Position numbers and translations under genes: made by a program. A stretch of 34,628 bases of DNA, taken from CAZRUA01 sp964603125. GTDB taxonomy: Bacteria > Bacteroidota > Bacteroidia > B-17B0 > Aurantibacillaceae. The stretch is taken from the NCBI GenBank assembly GCA_964603125.1, contig CAZRUA010000030.1, forward strand, positions 1-34,628, read 5' to 3'. The notes under the pieces are model-generated. The model made no database searches. It was not told the origin of the DNA and saw nothing but the letters and a program-made list of their open reading frames with translations. Positions 33,004 to 34,628 of the stretch are shown piece by piece (within the stretch, counting starts at the first letter, position 1; each line of letters starts with the position of its first letter).

Positions 33004-34628
33004 TTAGTTAATTTTTACTTGTATGTTTGATTTTAGTTGTTTTGAAATAGTATCGTGTTTGTCGTTTCTAGTCTTTACAATTACTGATTTTAGATTAGGA
33101 AGACCATTAAGTATTTTAACCCATTCATCGTCTAATTCGTAAATGTAAATGCTTTGAAGTTTTTTTAAATTGCTTAAATAATTAATATTTACAAGGTTAG
33201 TATTATCAATTTGTAAAGTTGTTAAATTGCTTAAACCCTTAATAATTTCGCAATCTTCAAAGTAGGTAGAGTTTAAATCCAATGTTTTTAATTTGCTCAA
33301 TTGTTTTATTGGAATGAAGTTTTTGCATGTAGTTAAGTTTTTCAAATGAAGTTCTTCTAAATTTGCACAAGAATTTAAAAAGTCAAGATTACTCATATTA
33401 CAATCATTTAAAGAAAGCCATTTTAAGCTATTTGGTAAGGCTGGAAGATTAATTAAATCTTGTGAGGTATTATTGTAAATTAGTTTTTCTAATCCAGTTA
33501 ATTCACTAATTGTATTTAAGTCTTTTATTGAATCATTTGAAATGTCTAATTGCTTTAAATTTGAAGTGATATAGGCGCCTTCCTTATTAAATAAAAACGT
33601 TTTTAGATTTGTGATACCGCTACTTGAAATGTCTAGAGACTGAATATTTCTGCAGTTCTTTAATAACGAGAATGAATTAGAAATGCTTGAATTGGATAAA
33701 TTAAGTGATTTTAAGTTTTCAGTTTTTGGTAGTTCAGTTATCAAATAGGTGGAAAAAGTTAAATCAAGTTTTTCTAAAGAGTTGGAAGTGAAATTTATAT
33801 TTTCTTTTCTGTTCTCTAAAATTACAAGGGTTTTAAGGTTTTTTAATTGTCCTATCTCTTCACTTGATCCTTTGTAGTTACCTTCTAATTTTAGGTTTTC
33901 AAGATTTTTAAAATAACTTATTCCATAAATTGAACTTAGATTTTCATTTTCAATTTCCAAATTTTTTAAGGTGATAATTTTAGGAACTAATTTGTCAATT
34001 GAAAAGGAGCTTGATGTGTTTTCTTCGCTAAATGTATTGGTTACATTCAATTTTAAGTTTTCAAGTTTGTTAAATATGTTTAAGTTCAATGGATTTGAAG
34101 TGTTGCCGTTATAACTGAGTGATTTAATATTTGAAATTGGTTTCAGATAGTCGAAGTTGGTATCGCTTGCAGTTAAGTATAAACTATTATAATTTCCTTT
34201 ATTGCAGTATTCGCTAATGCTTATTAATGCATAATCGTTCCTTAAACTAAAACTTCTGTAATCGTGGTCGTTTGTTACGCTCAAAAACTCAACAATTTTC
34301 CTGTCCAATGCTACTTTATTGTCTTCGTAGCTATAGTTTCTGTTTGATAACAGTTCACTTGAGTAAATGCCTTCGTTGTTGTAGTGAAAAGTGGAATTAT
34401 GTGTGAAAGAATCATTGTTGCATATTTTTAATAAACTTGGAATGCTTGATGAACTTAAATTAAGTAAATAGCTTTTATCAATAGCAGCAACGTTTTTGTT
34501 GCTAATATTAAACTCACTTATTGTTTTATCCCAATTTACACTTGATAATAAAACTAAAAGTAAATAGCTTAAATAGGCGTTGGCTTTTACCAAGTAAAAA
34601 TTACTTTTTTGTCTGTGAATCTTGTAGA
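33004..34628 (-). CDS. C-terminal part of a DUF4153-like membrane protein carrying leucine-rich repeats (5' end missing)
   Basis: The frame stays open to the right edge, so the gene starts outside; a TTG at 34593 is not the real start. About 540 residues are visible. The first ~35 residues include a membrane helix (KANAYLSYLLLVLLSSVNWD), followed by ISEFNIS and IDKSYLLNLSSSSIPSLLKI. This NWDxxI..xN, IDxxYLxxLS...P pattern is what I know from the end of DUF4153/DUF4173 proteins. From about residue 160 to the end there are roughly a dozen leucine-rich repeats of 21-25 residues (LKNLKTLVILEN, LKSLNLSNSSISN, IQSLDISSSGITN, LKTLDLNSTYFED and others). The repeats probably form a curved protein-binding surface, side of membrane unknown. 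It is the first visible gene of an operon with DUF1361 and dgkA. Confidence 0.75.
   Translation of the reverse strand, partial: YKIHRQKSNFYLVKANAYLSYLLLVLLSSVNWDKTISEFNISNKNVAAIDKSYLLNLSSSSIPSLLKICNNDSFTHNSTFHYNNEGIYSSELLSNRNYSYEDNKVALDRKIVEFLSVTNDHDYRSFSLRNDYALISISEYCNKGNYNSLYLTASDTNFDYLKPISNIKSLSYNGNTSNPLNLNIFNKLENLKLNVTNTFSEENTSSSFSIDKLVPKIITLKNLEIENENLSSIYGISYFKNLENLKLEGNYKGSSEEIGQLKNLKTLVILENRKENINFTSNSLEKLDLTFSTYLITELPKTENLKSLNLSNSSISNSFSLLKNCRNIQSLDISSSGITNLKTFLFNKEGAYITSNLKQLDISNDSIKDLNTISELTGLEKLIYNNTSQDLINLPALPNSLKWLSLNDCNMSNLDFLNSCANLEELHLKNLTTCKNFIPIKQLSKLKTLDLNSTYFEDCEIIKGLSNLTTLQIDNTNLVNINYLSNLKKLQSIYIYELDDEWVKILNGLPNLKSVIVKTRNDKHDTISKQLKSNIQVKIN

Noticed and set aside
34591..34593. 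TTG at 34593 as start of the LRR gene
   Set aside because: The frame continues without a stop to the right edge and the upstream residues fit the membrane-helix context, so the gene is cut by the window.

Overview
The window reads as ordinary chromosome from a low-GC member of the phylum Bacteroidota. Four things point there. Two exported proteins end in the sorting domains of the type IX secretion system (T9SS). gldF and gldG, the gliding-motility ABC transporter genes, lie side by side. Several families present are largely restricted to this phylum (DUF4290, haem_bd, the CHU_C-type C-terminus). Many genes have the Bacteroidota promoter -7 box TAnnTTTG close to the start codon instead of a Shine-Dalgarno sequence. 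I cannot name the genus. No tRNA, rRNA, CRISPR array, transposase or phage gene was seen.

Layout. 1-5278 (+) is the 3' part of a giant repetitive T9SS adhesin, cut by the left edge; its first 34 bases look foreign to the gene. 5501-9145 (+) holds a DUF2306-like membrane protein, an acetoacetyl-CoA reductase (phaB) and a membrane HD phosphodiesterase of the PgpH (c-di-AMP) type. 9148-11737 (-) is a tight pair, mtaB then an M28 peptidase with a PDZ domain. 11866-13512 (+) is a lipoprotein peptide-binding protein. 13582-16369 (-) is an operon of ureohydrolase, trmH, a haem-binding-domain protein and a DUF1761 protein. pdxH (-) and an M23 peptidase with a histone-H1-like tail (+) are transcribed divergently from 17105-17423.

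18576-24976 (+) carries gldF, gldG, a DUF4340-like protein, dnaN, a secreted PHB-depolymerase-like esterase and a small membrane protein. 24969-27569 (-) is DUF4290, murA and a TlpA-like lipoprotein. 27688-31535 (-) has two amino-acid permeases and a membrane protein with three ComEA-type helix-hairpin-helix modules. 31673-31861 (-) is a small stand-alone gene with its own terminator. 31951-34628 (-) is dgkA, DUF1361 and, running off the right edge, the C-terminal part of what looks like a DUF4153-family membrane protein joined to about a dozen leucine-rich repeats.

The clearest functional link is surface export: gldF/gldG, a cargo with a type B sorting domain and a cargo with a type A sorting domain. 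The observations I rate highest are a strong terminator hairpin inside the signal-peptide codons of the esterase just after dnaN, the DUF4153-LRR architecture at the right edge, the basic tail on the M23 peptidase, MurA with Asp in place of the catalytic Cys, and four operon junctions with exactly one base between stop and ATG. I did not find a clearly new multi-gene system.
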